Source: Thermothelomyces thermophilus ATCC 42464 (Eukaryota; Ascomycota; Sordariomycetes; Sordariales; Chaetomiaceae). Taken from it: a DNA stretch of 64,000 nucleotides. Each line of letters begins with the position of its first letter. The stretch's first letter is position 1. Made by a program: the position numbers and the translations under genes. The notes below the pieces were generated by a model. That model worked only from the letters and a program-made list of their open reading frames with translations. It did no database searches and was not told the DNA's origin. The DNA is taken from positions 2,046,001 to 2,110,000 of the forward strand of contig NC_016474.1 of NCBI RefSeq assembly GCF_000226095.1, read 5' to 3'. Of the stretch, positions 11,855 through 23,210 are shown one piece after another.

Positions 11855-12393
11855 CTAGAACGTTGTCCGATTTGTTTTCTTTTGGTAGAATAACTACAGG
11901 CAAACATGTGTCAGTTCCTGTAAAAAGAAAAAGAAAAAAAAAAGAAGAGGGGGGGTGACTCACGTCAGTCCGCGAACTGCCCAGGTTGATGATCTTGGGA
12001 CACCCGTCCCGGTCCTTCTCGAGGCGGGTGCACTCGAAGCAGTAGAAGGCGTCCGAGATGCCCTCGCCGCCGCAGACGACGCACTTGTTCTGGTAGTTGC
12101 CGAAGCTGCACTCGTCGCAGATGCGCACGAGCGTCGTCGGCCGCACGTACGAGTCGCACACGGGGCACTTGCCGTCGCACTTGTCGCAGAGCCGGCCGAT
12201 CGCGATGCCGGCCTGCTTGCGGCACATTACCAGGTCGCTGGAGCGGCGGAGGAAAGAGAGAGAAAAGCGGTTAGCGAGCCCCCTTTTTTTTTCTTTTTTT
12301 CTTCTGTACCGGAACGGGAGGAAAAGGGAATAGGAAGGTAGGGGAGGGGAGGGGAAAGAGGAGGAGCAAAACATACGGATGATGGCGGGACAT
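11855..12393 (-). CDS. rds3: SF3b complex subunit Rds3 / PHF5A
   Basis: This small zinc-knot protein of the U2 snRNP SF3b complex contacts the branch-site adenosine pocket. I read three exons on the minus strand: 12377-12393 (17 nt), 11964-12237 and 11855-11893, giving 109 residues, the normal family size (about 107-110). Exon 1 plus 2 gives [16 protein letters not shown], almost identical to the start of human PHF5A. The CxxC pairs follow in CDKC, CPVC, CDEC and CVVC, then [11 protein letters not shown]. The last 13-codon exon ([12 protein letters not shown]) was placed by its match to the LFYERKK tail of the family; an alternative acceptor 17 nt upstream in the transcript gives an early stop. 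The gene is divergent from a pinin-domain gene. Confidence 0.93.
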
Positions 12394-13197
12394 GGTGCGC
12401 ACCGGGCTCGTTGTCCCTGTTTGTCTAGATGGTCGGTCGAATAAACGAAGAATCGGGGATTTGGAGAGAAGTGCACTGAGGAAGAGGTGCGCGTCGGGCC
12501 GTCGCTGAGTGCTTGTATTCCCCGGGCCGTGGCGCTGGTGGTGATGTGTGGTTGCGGCTCAGGCTATGGGAAACGAGCGATACGCGACTGGAAAATCATC
12601 TGGTAAAATACGTCACAGTTCTTTGATTATCAACCTCGGCTGGGGGTGGCGTATTTCCAGTAATTTCCAGAGCAGGGTACAGTACGGATTCACGTTTGGG
12701 GACTGATGATGAAGCACTTTGTGTGTAGTGGATTTCGTAAGTACCGAAAGATTCATGACCGCAAGATAAGATAGCGCAGCATGCTCCCGGACATCGAGGA
12801 GCCGAACGAACGAAAGGGTTAGGGTTGCCTGGGTCGAGCATCTCCAAGCTACCTGTGTAGCACTTCGGAACCCTTCTTGGAGTACGGAGTACGACTCAAT
12901 ATGAATCGTCAATTTGCTCCAACGTCCACATATTACTCTTCTTGCGCAGTTGAGACGGCAATACGAGCGCGGCATCAAACGCTACGGTTATAGCTCAAAT
13001 TTTACTCGATTTGTATCGGCGTGGGGAGCCGCAAGAACACGGACAGTCAGCATCTGGTCCCCGTGCGCGTTCTCGGGCCCCATTGCTGCTCCCAATTCCA
13101 ACAACCATCCGGCCAGCCATCGAGCGACGGCTTCAGACGCAAATTGGAGTCTGAATAACTAGCGCATGTTTTCATCTCGAGTCCACTCGGGCGCGAA
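12394..13197. promoter_or_regulatory. Shared divergent region of rds3 and the pinin gene
   Basis: This 804-bp region lies between the start codons of two splicing-related genes. It holds AGGGTTAGGGTT at 12815-12826, a telobox-like double TTAGGG unit, and TACGGAGTA at 12883-12891. No convincing ORF lies inside. Regulatory use of the telobox is inferred. Confidence 0.5.
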
Positions 13198-14306
13198 ATG
13201 GCAGAGACAGAAGACTACAGCAACAAACGCAAAGCCTCACCCGAGAGCACGGCGGAGGATGGTGTTGGCAAACGTGCGCGGCTCGAAGATGGGGGCGCGA
13301 TGGTGTCCCGAAGCGACGAGGTCGACAACGAGGTGAAGGAGGTCTCGAACAAGCCTGCTTCGAGCAGGGGAGCGCAAGATGATGCACGCGCTCGAGAGTC
13401 ACCGAGGGAAACACCCCGCACGAATCCTGACGCCGAACCCCGGCGCTCGCCAGAGGCGCAGAGACCCTCGGCAGCGAGCGGCCCTCCTACACGGAGGAAT
13501 ATCAGTTTAGAGGAGAAGAAGCGAGGACAGCGGCTGTTTGGCGGACTAGTCAATACGCTTAGCCGGACCACGTCGGCAACGCAGCAGCAGAGAAGGCTTG
13601 AGATTGAGCGGCGACAACACGAGAAAGCACAGCAGCGGCGGGCGGAGGATGAGAAACGCAGGATTGAGAAGCTAGAGCGCTTGAAGAAGACACGCGAGAT
13701 CGAGCAGGTCAAGCTAGACGAGCGAGCGGTATGCCACCGTAACCATGCGTTCTCTGTTCCATCAGTGACTGACGGGTGCTATGCAGATGAAAACCCGGCA
13801 CGAGACCATGCTGGCCAAAGCACGCAGCTTGCATACGAGAAGCGAGCCAAGACTTGTAAGAATACCTGCTCCGTCGGGTCTGGCGGCCTCGGCTAACCCG
13901 GGCACAGTACTACTTGCCGTGGGAGCTCACCAGAGAGCAAGAGGACATCATCAACGACCAGGTCCGTGCTGCTGAGGAGACCGTCGAAAGAGAGAGGCGA
14001 GAATTCAGGATACGCAAGGAGCAGCGGCTGAGGGCGCTGGGAGTCACGCCTCCGCCGCGATCACCGTCCCCTGCTCCCCAGCAGCCGAAGCACCCGCACG
14101 AGTCCGAGCCAAGCTCGGAGCCAAAGTCGGGGTCTCGGTCAGAAGAAGCCACGGTTGGTGAGCCCAAACTTCCGCCGCAAGATACTAACCCCGATGCTGC
14201 GGCACCACCCGAGTCGGCCAAGGCGCGCGACTCTCACAATCACAAGGACCACGACGAACACGGGGACGAGATTATGCAGGACGAGGAGGACGTTGTGATT
14301 TACTAA
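13198..14306 (+). CDS. Pinin/SDK/MemA domain protein
   Basis: Exons 13198-13728, 13787-13855 and 13908-14306 encode 332 residues. The N-terminus has a KRKASPES/KRARLED basic segment and is disordered. The domain core starts at NISLEEKKRGQRLFGGLVNTL (about residues 101-121) and continues as a long Arg/Glu/Gln coiled coil (about 128-175), then MKTRHETMLAKA and YYLPWELTREQEDII, which is the classic pinin arrangement. The tail is Pro/Ser/Glu-rich and ends in an acidic MQDEEDVVIY. Pinin binds RNPS1/SR proteins and acts in splicing and exon-junction assembly in animals; the fungal role is inferred. Both introns are short (58 and 52 nt), and the second has branch site GGCTAACC. The gene faces rds3 across a shared 5' region. 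Confidence 0.85.
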
Positions 14307-14925
14307 CGTGTCCCATGTCACGCCGCCTGCCTCGTTGCTTGAGCGGTACTTTGTTTCTGTTGTAAGTGTAGTAGCGTTCTGCATCGAGCCGGCATATATA
14401 TATATAGGCCGGAGTCTACGGATTACTCTGTACCCTCTTGGGTGGGGACACTGGCCTGTACCGCAGCGAGTAGAGGTCAAGCTCTTTTCAAGGCCTTCGT
14501 GTCGCAACTTCGTCATGAAACAAAAATAAAAGGCTGTGGATCCCAGGTAAGCGGACACCGAGCGGGATTCGGAGCAGAACGGGATTCCAGAGGAAAGGGA
14601 ACAAAGAGTTGCATAAGAATTGACCGGAGCGGGAGGCGCCCGGCGCTCCGTGCAATCACAAGACCGGAGCTGTTGATGTCAGGGCCAGTTGTCCAAGAGA
14701 CAAGAACAGTTCGCAGCGGCATGATTCTTCCTTCTTGTTGAGGACCAGGCATGGACTGGTACAATATGATAGCAATTCACTGTCCCATCAGGTAATAGCG
14801 GCCCCGATAGGACGATTGCCAGCACTGATCCGTTGGGCTTCTCAGAAGTGCAGACAGACGCTTGCAATGAGACAGCGTAGCAAAAGAACAAAAACGTCAG
14901 CATGTTATTGTGCGGATCCAGCACT

Positions 14926-14970
14926 TCGCACTCGCTCAGGTCGCACTCGCTCAGGTCGCACTCGCTCAGG
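14926..14970. repeat. 15-bp unit, three perfect tandem copies
   Basis: The unit TCGCACTCGCTCAGG occurs at 14926-14940, 14941-14955 and 14956-14970 without mismatch. The copies are adjacent with no spacers, so this is a minisatellite and not a CRISPR array. Confidence 0.95.
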
Positions 14971-15343
14971 AAAAGTCAGCTTACCCCTCTGCTTGTTTAT
15001 ACCAGGTAGGTAGTACGAAGTAGTGTAGTAATCCGTACTGCTCATACACCGCTGCACCCCCCGCTGCGGCCGAGATCCACCCTGTGGTGTTGCCTGTGAG
15101 TCTCCGCTCCCGTGGCCGGCCATGCCCGATTTCACCGGCAAGTCCGGCGGGCTTGGCTGCTCAATACCTCGGACACGAGTGAGACGGACAGCGCAGGTGG
15201 GGGAGGGAGGGGAAGGGGGGTGAGCATGATGCACGGCATTGCCCCCTGCCGTTTGCTGCAGCGCTCAATTGCTGTGGGGTAATTAGTGTAGTTTGTAGAG
15301 AGCTCTTTCAAGCTCTTTCCTGTTCGGGGGGGAGCTGCCGAGG

Positions 15344-15353
15344 GCATATAAAC
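15344..15353 (+). promoter_or_regulatory. Probable TATA box of the epoxide-hydrolase-like gene
   Basis: CATATAAACG lies about 310 bp upstream of the ATG at 15660 and is followed by a pyrimidine-rich leader. This would imply an unspliced 5' UTR of roughly 280 nt. Confidence 0.4.
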
Positions 15354-15659
15354 GGTGTAACAGCTCCTCTCATTGCATGCTCCCAAGGCAGCCAAGGTCT
15401 AATATCTGTCGCACTCGGGTCTCCTCTTCCGTCATCGAGCCAACCGCCCTTTCTTCTACTTTCAACCCTTCGCTGCGAGTCACACTAGGCCCACCCCATC
15501 CTAGGTCTTTGGAGAAGAGCGAGGCCGCCAGTGCCTCTGCAACTCGACTTTTTCTTGGTTTCCTCGCATCGACTCGCACTCTTGGGACCCTCTTTTCCCA
15601 CCAATTATCCGTAACGAAAGAAGGAGAAGGAAAGAAAAAAAATAGGACAAATTGAAACA

Positions 15660-16751
15660 ATGGCCACCAACAAGGTCGACAAGCTCGCACCGACCGACTC
15701 CCGGGTCCAGCACCACACCTACACTATCCCAGGCTCCCCTCACAACACAACCTACCACTACTTGGTCGCCGAGCCCTCGTCGGGTGCTGCCCCCGTCGCG
15801 ACCGCCCTCCTGATCCACGGGTTCCCGGACCTCGCGTTTGGCTGGCGCTACCAGGTGCCCTACCTGGCCTCGCTCGGCCTGCGCGTCATCGTGCCGGACC
15901 TGCCGGGGTACGGGCGCACCGACGCCCCCGCCGAGCTGAGCGCGTACTCGTACAAGCGGGTGATCGACGACCTCGTGGCGATCGTGCGGCGGGTGCAGGG
16001 CAAGAACGAACCCTTAAAGGAGGGGGAGGTACCGGCGGAGGAGGACAAGATCGTGCTGGGCGGGCACGACTGGGGCGGCGCGGTGGCGTGGCGCTTCGCC
16101 CTCTGGTACCCGCAGCTGCTGCGCTGCGTCTTCAGCGTGTGCACGCCCTTCTGGACGGTGGGCGACACGTTCCACACCAAGGAGCAGATCGTCCAGCGGC
16201 TGCCCAACTTTGGATACCAGCTGCAGTTCGAGCGGACCGAGGTCGAGGACGCGGTGCAGGGCCGCGACAAGATCAGGACCTTTCTGAGAGTCATGTACGG
16301 GGGCCGGAGGGCGGACGGGCAGCCCGTCTTTGGCGTGGCCAAGGGAGTGAACCTGGACCTGCTGGAGGAGGACAACAAGATCGGGGAGAGTCCGCTGATG
16401 AGCAGGGAGGAGTTGGACTTCTACGCGGACGAGTACGTCAAGAACGGGATGAGGGGCCCGCTGTGCTGGTACAAGACCGCCAAGGTCAACTTTGACGAGG
16501 AGCGGCCGCTGTTCCGGGAGGGCAGGACCAAGATCACGGTCCCGTCGATGATGGTGACGGCGACGAGGGACGCTGCCCTGCCCCCGGCCATGTCGGCGGA
16601 CATGGACAAGCACTTCACCGCTCCTCTGGTCAGGCGGGAGGTGAACGCGTCGCACTGGGCGCTTTGGGAGACGCCGGCCGAGACAAACAAGCATATCGGC
16701 GACTTTTTGGAGGGGATCCTGAAGAACCAGCCCCTTAAGGCTTCTATCTAA
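15660..16751 (+). CDS. Alpha/beta hydrolase, epoxide hydrolase family
   Basis: The intronless gene encodes 363 residues. The alpha/beta-hydrolase marks are clear: the oxyanion HGFPD at 53-57, DLPGYGRTDAP at 80-90, and the nucleophile elbow GGHDWGG with Asp137, the residue that attacks epoxides. A candidate acid is in VTATRDAALP, and the catalytic His lies in NASHW near the C-terminus. A cap domain with Tyr residues (for example in FLRVMYGG) sits between. Such enzymes open epoxides to vicinal diols for detoxification or metabolite conversion; a haloalkane dehalogenase-like activity cannot be excluded. There is no signal peptide, so it is probably cytosolic. The promoter differs from its neighbours in having a TATA-like box and a long CT-rich leader, which suggests regulated expression (inference). 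Confidence 0.88.
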   Translation: MATNKVDKLAPTDSRVQHHTYTIPGSPHNTTYHYLVAEPSSGAAPVATALLIHGFPDLAFGWRYQVPYLASLGLRVIVPDLPGYGRTDAPAELSAYSYKRVIDDLVAIVRRVQGKNEPLKEGEVPAEEDKIVLGGHDWGGAVAWRFALWYPQLLRCVFSVCTPFWTVGDTFHTKEQIVQRLPNFGYQLQFERTEVEDAVQGRDKIRTFLRVMYGGRRADGQPVFGVAKGVNLDLLEEDNKIGESPLMSREELDFYADEYVKNGMRGPLCWYKTAKVNFDEERPLFREGRTKITVPSMMVTATRDAALPPAMSADMDKHFTAPLVRREVNASHWALWETPAETNKHIGDFLEGILKNQPLKASI

Positions 16752-17318
16752 GGTCGCCACTGACCCACCGCTTGTAGGCGTATTTTAAGTAGTCGGCTCA
16801 ACCTTGCCTGGAAACTAGGGTTTTACATTACATATCTTACAGCTAGAGGTTCCTAGACGTGATCTTCCCTCCGCTAGAGTCAGTTCGCATCCAATATGTC
16901 GCTTCTCAGCCATCCCCCAAGCCCGTCTCGTAGGATACAGTTCCTCTTCCATCCCTCGACGCAGTCATGAGGTGCGAACCTCACCCGTTGAGTCCCTTGC
17001 AGCAGCCGGTGGGGGCCAGCATCCCATGATTGCTCATGACTGATGAGTCCCTTCTAGCCACGCTATCCCGTAATACTCTCCCAGATGGTTCCGTTCAGTA
17101 CGCGACAACACCCAGAATATCGGGGAACTCGAACACACCTCCGGCCGTGCTCAAGCGACTTGCCTCCGTAGCGAGCAACCAAGCGGTTGAGTCCGGAATC
17201 CTCGGCTACGCCCGTAACGCGAAGCCGCCATCGATAAAAAGGGGTTTGGGGGGGGGGGGGAGAGTGTGTCCCCCGGTTGCCCCCCGGTTGCCCCCGTGAA
17301 GATGGACTCTCTCAAGAC
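16752..17318. other. Convergent intergenic region
   Basis: The 3' flanks of the hydrolase (+) and CRIPT (-) meet here. A run of 12 or more G lies near 17249-17260, followed by CCCCCGGTTGC repeats. No gene is visible. Confidence 0.6.
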
Positions 17319-17829
17319 TCACTTGAGAGTGCGCTTCTGGCCGTCAACAGTGGGTACGGCCGTCTTGGGTTTGTTTGGCTTTCCGCAGATATGACATGCT
17401 GATATTGTACCGTCAGTCAATTCCCGTCTCACTCTCATAATGTTCGCGAAGGCGCCGCGCCCCCGGGAAGGGGGGGGGGAGGGAGGAGGGAGCCTGAGCC
17501 TGCTAGGCAACCAACGAGAACTCACCGTCGGCCCGGTAAGCACACTGGTTGCAGTAGGTGTGCCCCTGGGAGATCTTGGCCTTGCAGCGGGTGCAGGAGC
17601 TCGAGTACTGCGCGTAGGGGTTCTTGGCCGCCTTGGACAGCAGCTTGCTCTTGGAGACGCCCGTCTGGCCGAGCGTGGCCGACTTCTTGGCGGCGCCAGC
17701 CTGGGATGATGACGAGGTCGAGGTCGAGGTCGAGGACGCCGGAGAGCCGTAGTACATCTCGGACTTCTTCTTGACGCCCGGGGTGGCGAGAACCGTCTTG
17801 TTGAGCTTCTGGCACTTGGCGCAGACCAT
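17319..17829 (-). CDS. CRIPT-like cysteine-rich protein
   Basis: Two minus-strand exons, 17526-17829 and 17319-17398, encode 127 residues. The protein starts MVCAKCQKLNKTV and contains paired Cys motifs: CAKC (3-6), CTRCK, CNQCAYRAD and, from exon 2, ACHICGK. This is the order and spacing of CRIPT (cysteine-rich PDZ-binding protein); it is slightly longer than human CRIPT (101) because of a Ser/Thr-rich insert (about residues 32-44). The intron is 127 nt, donor GGTGAG after GACG and acceptor ATATCAG, which joins G to CA to give Ala. The cellular role in fungi is unclear; a link to the minor/major spliceosome has been reported for animal CRIPT. It is divergent from drs2, with 1 kb between. Confidence 0.87.
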
Positions 17830-18875
17830 CGTGGTGACTTATCTGTCCTCTGATAAAGATCTTTTTATCCTTTTCTCTTCTCTGCTTGGGAAATTTGGAT
17901 GGGAAATTGACGGCGGTGTAAAAGGCGTCAATATCACAAGCTCAGTTTGATGAATCAACTAATTACAGGCAAGAAAGAGGCAGGCGGCGCTACAAACTCG
18001 TAAAGCATGGGCCACCCAGTGTTAACATGGTCTGGTAATTAATCCCCGTCACCTGCAAACCATCCGCGCCACACCAGGGCCCCTTGCCGGACAGCCCGCA
18101 CCGCTGATTGGCCCGCCAGTCGCCCGAAACGTTTACTCCGTACTCCGTACTAACTACTAGTAGCTATGTATTCAGAGCAATGCTTAACCCGTACTGTACG
18201 TACGGACCACACTTTCGTACCGCAATGCACAATGCACTAGGCAGTGTATGTATGTACCTTATGTATGTGCATTACATACGGGCGGAGTGACATTTCTGGG
18301 TTTGCTGCAGCAACTCGAGCCCCTTGTTGTCTCGTATTATTATTGAGACTCCTCCATCACTCTTTCCCAACGCGGGTCCACGGCCAACCGCTGCAACAAA
18401 CCAACAACAACTGAAGAGCGCAAGCGCGGCCGCAAAGCTAAGGGCGCGGCTGTTCAGAGCTTCCAAAGCTCCGTCTGATTGGCTTTGACAGCCTAGCTTC
18501 GCCCAAGGCTCCGCAGCCAACTTCCTTGCAGGGTTGCGGCTGACGAACTTGAAAAGCCAAGCACTTGATGCCCAGGGGGGGGGCTGGACCCCGATAGTTA
18601 GTTGGATTCGCAACCCTTTTGTTGAAAGGAGGCTGTGCTTCCACATCTACGCATCGAACACGACGCAACAACATTCCGTCGGCGATCGGCCGTCCAACCT
18701 CTTCCCTCCCCCCGTCGAATCTTACAACAACGAACGGTATTGCGGCGTTCGATTTCCTCCCGCGCAGCTTCTTCCCGTTATCGATCAATGAACGCCCCGA
18801 CGCCCGTCCTGACCTTCGCTTGAGCAGCGCCCTCTCCCCTCTCCCCCCGACTGCCCCGAGCGGCGCACTCCGGCA
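17830..18875. other. Divergent intergenic region of CRIPT and drs2
   Basis: It contains two overlapping copies of TACTCCGTA (18134-18149), a GTATGTATGTA tract near 18246-18256 and a GGGGGGG run at 18576-18582. No gene is visible; the promoters of both neighbours must lie here. Confidence 0.6.
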
Positions 18876-21800
18876 ATGCCCGGCCGCCCGCCTCCTGGAG
18901 GCTCGTCGGCCTCGCGAAATGACCTTCTCCTCGACCTCGACAATGATCAGCCCATCTACAGCACGGGGCAGCGCTCCGCCCTGACCGACGACGACCTCCT
19001 CCACTCGTACGCCTACGATCAAGACGGCGCGCCATCACGACCATCCGTGTCATACGACGATTTTGTCGGCTCCGGCCGCTCGGGCGCAACCGCCGGCAGG
19101 CCCCCGCCGGCCACGTCCTCGAGTTCCGCGCCGCGTCCCCTGGGGCCGTACGGGCCCGAGATCCAACGACAGTACAGCCAAACGTCAGACTTGGGCAACT
19201 ACCAGAGATACGCCGATGACTTCGACGACTACCCGGACGATGGCGGGTATTATCAGCACGGGGGGGCTGTGGCCGGCGACTCGTCGTCCTCGGCCCGCGG
19301 AAACGCGAGGAAACGGAATAGCGTCCTGAGCTTGGGCGGCGGCTTTCTCGGGAGGGTCAAGAACAGGCTGGGGATGGGCGAGGGATACTCGGAGATGGAC
19401 CTCCCGCTCACCGACCCACGTGCCGGAGCCGGGCCGGGCGGGCGGACAGACACCGCCGAGGTCGTCCCGCCCGGGGAGAAGAAATTCGATATGGGCAACT
19501 TCAGGTTTGGTTTCGGGAGGTCAAAACCCGACCCGTCCACCCTCGGACCCCGCATCATCCACCTAAACAACCCCCCGGCCAACGCGGCCAACAAGTACGT
19601 CGACAACCACGTCTCGACGGCCAAGTACAACGTCGCCACCTTCCTCTTCAAGTTCCTCTTCGAGCAGTTCTCCAAGTTCGCCAACATCTTCTTCCTCTTC
19701 ACGGCCGCGTTGCAGCAGATCCCGGGCCTCTCGCCGACCAACCAATACACCACCATCGGGCCCCTCATCGTGGTGCTCTTGGTGTCGGCTGGCAAGGAGC
19801 TGGTGGAGGACTACCGCCGGAAACAGGCCGACAAGACTCTCAACAATTCCAAGGCTCGCGTCTTGCGCGGCTCCAGCTTCACAGAGACCAAGTGGGTCAA
19901 CGTGGCCGTCGGGGATATCGTCCGGGTCGAATCCGAAGAGCCGTTCCCGGCCGACCTGGTGCTTCTGGCCAGCTCCGAGCCCGAGGGTCTCTGCTACATC
20001 GAGACGGCCAACCTCGACGGGGAGACCAACCTCAAGATCAAGCAGGCGCTTCCCGAGACGGCTTCCATGGTGAGCTCGACCGAGCTCAGCCGCCTCGGCG
20101 GGAGACTCCGATCCGAGCAGCCCAACAGCAGCCTGTACACGTACGAGGCCACCCTGACCATACAGGCCGGCGGCGGAGAGAAGGAGCTGCCTCTGACCCC
20201 GGAGCAGCTGCTCCTCCGCGGCGCCACTCTCCGGAACACCCCCTGGATCCACGGAGTCGTCGTCTTCACCGGCCACGAGACCAAGCTGATGCGGAACGCG
20301 ACCGCGGCGCCCATCAAGCGGACAAAGGTCGAACGACAGCTGAACAAGCTCGTCCTGGCCCTCGTGGGCATGCTACTGGCCCTGAGCGTCATCTCGACCG
20401 CTGGCGATCTGATCCTGCGCCGTGTCTCCGGAGACTCGTTCCGCTACCTCGACCTGGACGGACTGGGCGGCGTCGGGGACGTCCTCCGCATCTTCATCAA
20501 GGACATGGTCACGTACTGGGTGCTCTTTTCCGCGCTGGTCCCCATCTCGCTTTTCGTCACTCTCGAGATGATCAAGTACTGGCACGGGATCCTTATCAAT
20601 GACGACCTGGACATCTACCACGACGTTACGGACACGCCCGCCAACTGCCGCACTTCCAGCTTGGTCGAGGAGCTGGGCATGGTCGAGTACGTCTTCTCGG
20701 ACAAGACGGGCACCCTGACCTGCAACCAGATGGAGTTCAAGGCGTGCTCGATCGCCGGCATCATGTACGCCGAGACCGTCCCGGAGGACCGCGTCGCCAC
20801 CATCGAGGACGGCGTCGAGGTTGGCATCCACGAATTCAAGCAGCTGAAGCAGAACTTACGTGATCATCCCACCGCGCAAGCCATTGACCACTTCCTCACC
20901 CTGCTCGCCACCTGCCACACGGTGATTCCCGAGCAGACCGATTCCGGGCGCATCAAGTACCAGGCCGCCTCTCCCGACGAAGGGGCTCTCGTCGAGGGCG
21001 CCGCGAAGCTGGGGTACAAGTTCTACGCGCGCAAACCCCGCGCCGTCGTCATCGAGGTCAATGGCGAGCAGGTGGAGTACGAGCTCTTGGCCGTATGCGA
21101 GTTTAACTCGACCCGCAAGAGGATGTCGACCATCTACCGCTGTCCCGACGGCAAGATCCGGTGCTACACCAAGGGCGCCGACACGGTCATCCTGGAGCGC
21201 CTCAACGACAACAACCCGCATGTCGAGGTCACCCTCCGTCACCTCGAAGAATACGCCTCCGAAGGGCTGCGGACGCTCTGCCTGGCCATGCGTGAGATTC
21301 CGGAGCACGAGTTCCAGGAGTGGTACCAGGTCTACGACAAGGCCCAGACGACCGTGGGCGGAAACCGCGCCGAGGAGCTGGACAAGGCCGCCGAGCTTAT
21401 CGAGAAGGACTTTTTCCTTCTCGGCGCTACCGCGATCGAGGATCGGCTGCAGGACGGCGTTCCCGAGACCATCCACACGCTCCAGGAGGCCGGCATCAAG
21501 GTGTGGGTTCTGACCGGCGACCGGCAGGAGACAGCCATCAACATCGGCATGAGTTGCAAGCTCCTGAGCGAGGACATGATGCTCCTCATTGTCAACGAGG
21601 AGAACGCCGAGGCGACGCGAGACAACCTGCAGAAGAAGCTAGACGCGATCCATAGCCAGGGCGACGGCACCATTGAGATCGGGACGCTGGCGCTCATCAT
21701 CGACGGCAAATCCCTGACGTACGCGCTCGAGAGGGATATGGAGAAGCTCTTCCTCGACCTCGCCGTCAAGTGCAAGGCGGTCATCTGCTGCCGCGTCTCG

Positions 21801-23210
21801 CCCCTCCAGAAAGCCATGGTGGTGAAGCTGGTCAAGAAGTATCAGAAGGAGTCCATCCTCCTCGCCATCGGCGACGGAGCCAACGACGTCTCGATGATCC
21901 AGGCCGCCCACATTGGCGTCGGCATCAGCGGCATGGAAGGCCTTCAGGCAGCGCGCAGCGCCGACGTGTCGATCGCCCAGTTCCGCTTTCTCCGCAAGCT
22001 GCTCCTCGTGCATGGTGCGTGGAGCTACCACCGCGTCGCCAAGGCAATCCTGTTTTCGTTCTACAAGAACATCACCCTCTATCTCACGCAGTTTTGGGTA
22101 TGTATTTTTTTTTTTTCTTTCTGATTTTCCCCGAAACTCTCGCCTTGCTCTTCTCTCTCCGTGACACTCCCACGCTCGTGTAGTTAACACCTCGCTAACC
22201 GACCACAGTACGTCTTCCAAAACGTCTTCTCCGGCGAAGTCATCTACGAGTCCTGGACCCTGTCCTTCTACAACGTCTTCTATACCGTTCTGCCTCCTCT
22301 CGCCCTGGGTATCCTGGACCAGTTCGTATCTGCTCGCCTGCTCGACCGCTATCCGCAGTTATACAACTTCGGACAGCGGAACCACTTCTTCAAGGGCTCG
22401 GTGTTTGCCTCGTGGATCATCAATGCCGTCTATCACTCCATCATCCTCTATTTGGGCACCTCGGCCTTCTACCTGAACGACGGCGTCGAGAGCGACGGCT
22501 TCCCCGCAGGCAAATGGGTCTGGGGTACCGCCATGTACGGCGCCGTCCTCCTGACCGTCCTGGGCAAGGCGGCCCTCGTCACCAGCAACTGGACCAAGTA
22601 CCACGTCGTTGCCATCCCCGGAAGCATGGCCATCTGGATCGTGTTCGTCGCCGTCTACGGCACCGTCGCCCCGAAGCTGGGCTTCTCCAAGGAGTACTTT
22701 GGCGTCATCCCGCGCCTGTTTTCCAGCCCGGCCTTTTGGCTGCAGATGCCCACGCTGGCGATCCTCTGCCTCCTGAGGGATTTCGCGTGGAAGTTCAGCA
22801 AGCGGCTGTGGCGACCTGAGGCGTATCATCACGTCCAGGAGATCCAAAAGTATAATATTCAGGACTACCGGCCGAGGTATGTTTTGTGTCCCCTTGGTTC
22901 TTCCCCTTTTTTTTATATATAGGTTTTCCTCCGTTTGAGCCTTGCCAAGGAGAGAAGGAACACAAGAGAAGTAGGGGAAAAAAAAAAAAAAAACTAGAAA
23001 AGTACATTACTGACTGGTTGCTTGCCTTCGTACAGAATGGAGCAGTTCCAAAAGGCCATTCGCAAGGTCCGGCAGGTGCAGCGCATGCGCAAACAGCGCG
23101 GATACGCCTTCTCTCAGGCGGACGAGTCGCAGACCAGGGTGCTGCAGGCGTACGATACGACACAGCATCGTGGGCGGTATGGCGAGATGGCGAGCTCCAG
23201 ACTGCAATAG
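18876..23210 (+). CDS. drs2: P4-ATPase phospholipid flippase Drs2
   Basis: Exons 18876-22097, 22209-22876 and 23036-23210 encode 1354 residues, the size of yeast Drs2 (1355). Drs2 flips phosphatidylserine/ethanolamine to the cytosolic leaflet of trans-Golgi membranes and supports vesicle budding. Seen motifs: the actuator LDGETNLK, the phosphorylated Asp609 in SDKTGTLTCNQMEF, KGADTVI in the nucleotide domain, and GDGANDVSMIQAAHIGVGISG in the hinge. The P4-typical PISL of membrane helix 4 is in LVPISLFVTLEMIKYW. The long N-terminus is disordered. The C-terminal exon adds MEQFQKAIRKVRQVQRMRKQRG, which resembles the regulatory tail of Drs2. Introns of 111 and 159 nt contain T- or A-rich runs. 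The subfamily (Drs2 rather than Dnf) is based on PISL, length and tail. Confidence 0.95.

Larger units (their letters stand above)
14307..15659. other. Intergenic with 15-bp tandem repeat and promoter of the hydrolase
   Basis: No gene is visible. The region contains a TA run (14396-14407), TACGGATTA at 14417-14425, TAATCCGTA at 15029-15037 and three copies of a 15-bp unit at 14926-14970. The last 280 bp form a CT-rich leader before the ATG at 15660. Confidence 0.6.

Noticed and set aside
12815-12826. TTAGGG repeats as a telomere or internal telomere scar
   Set aside because: Only two units, flanked by normal genes on both sides; better read as a telobox-like site.
14926-14970. Possible CRISPR-like array
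   Set aside because: The three 15-bp copies are contiguous without spacers, and the genome is eukaryotic.
15660-16751. Epoxide hydrolase, MFS transporter and zinc-cluster regulator as a secondary-metabolite cluster
   Set aside because: They are 22-40 kb apart, separated by housekeeping genes, and no backbone synthase or P450 is present.
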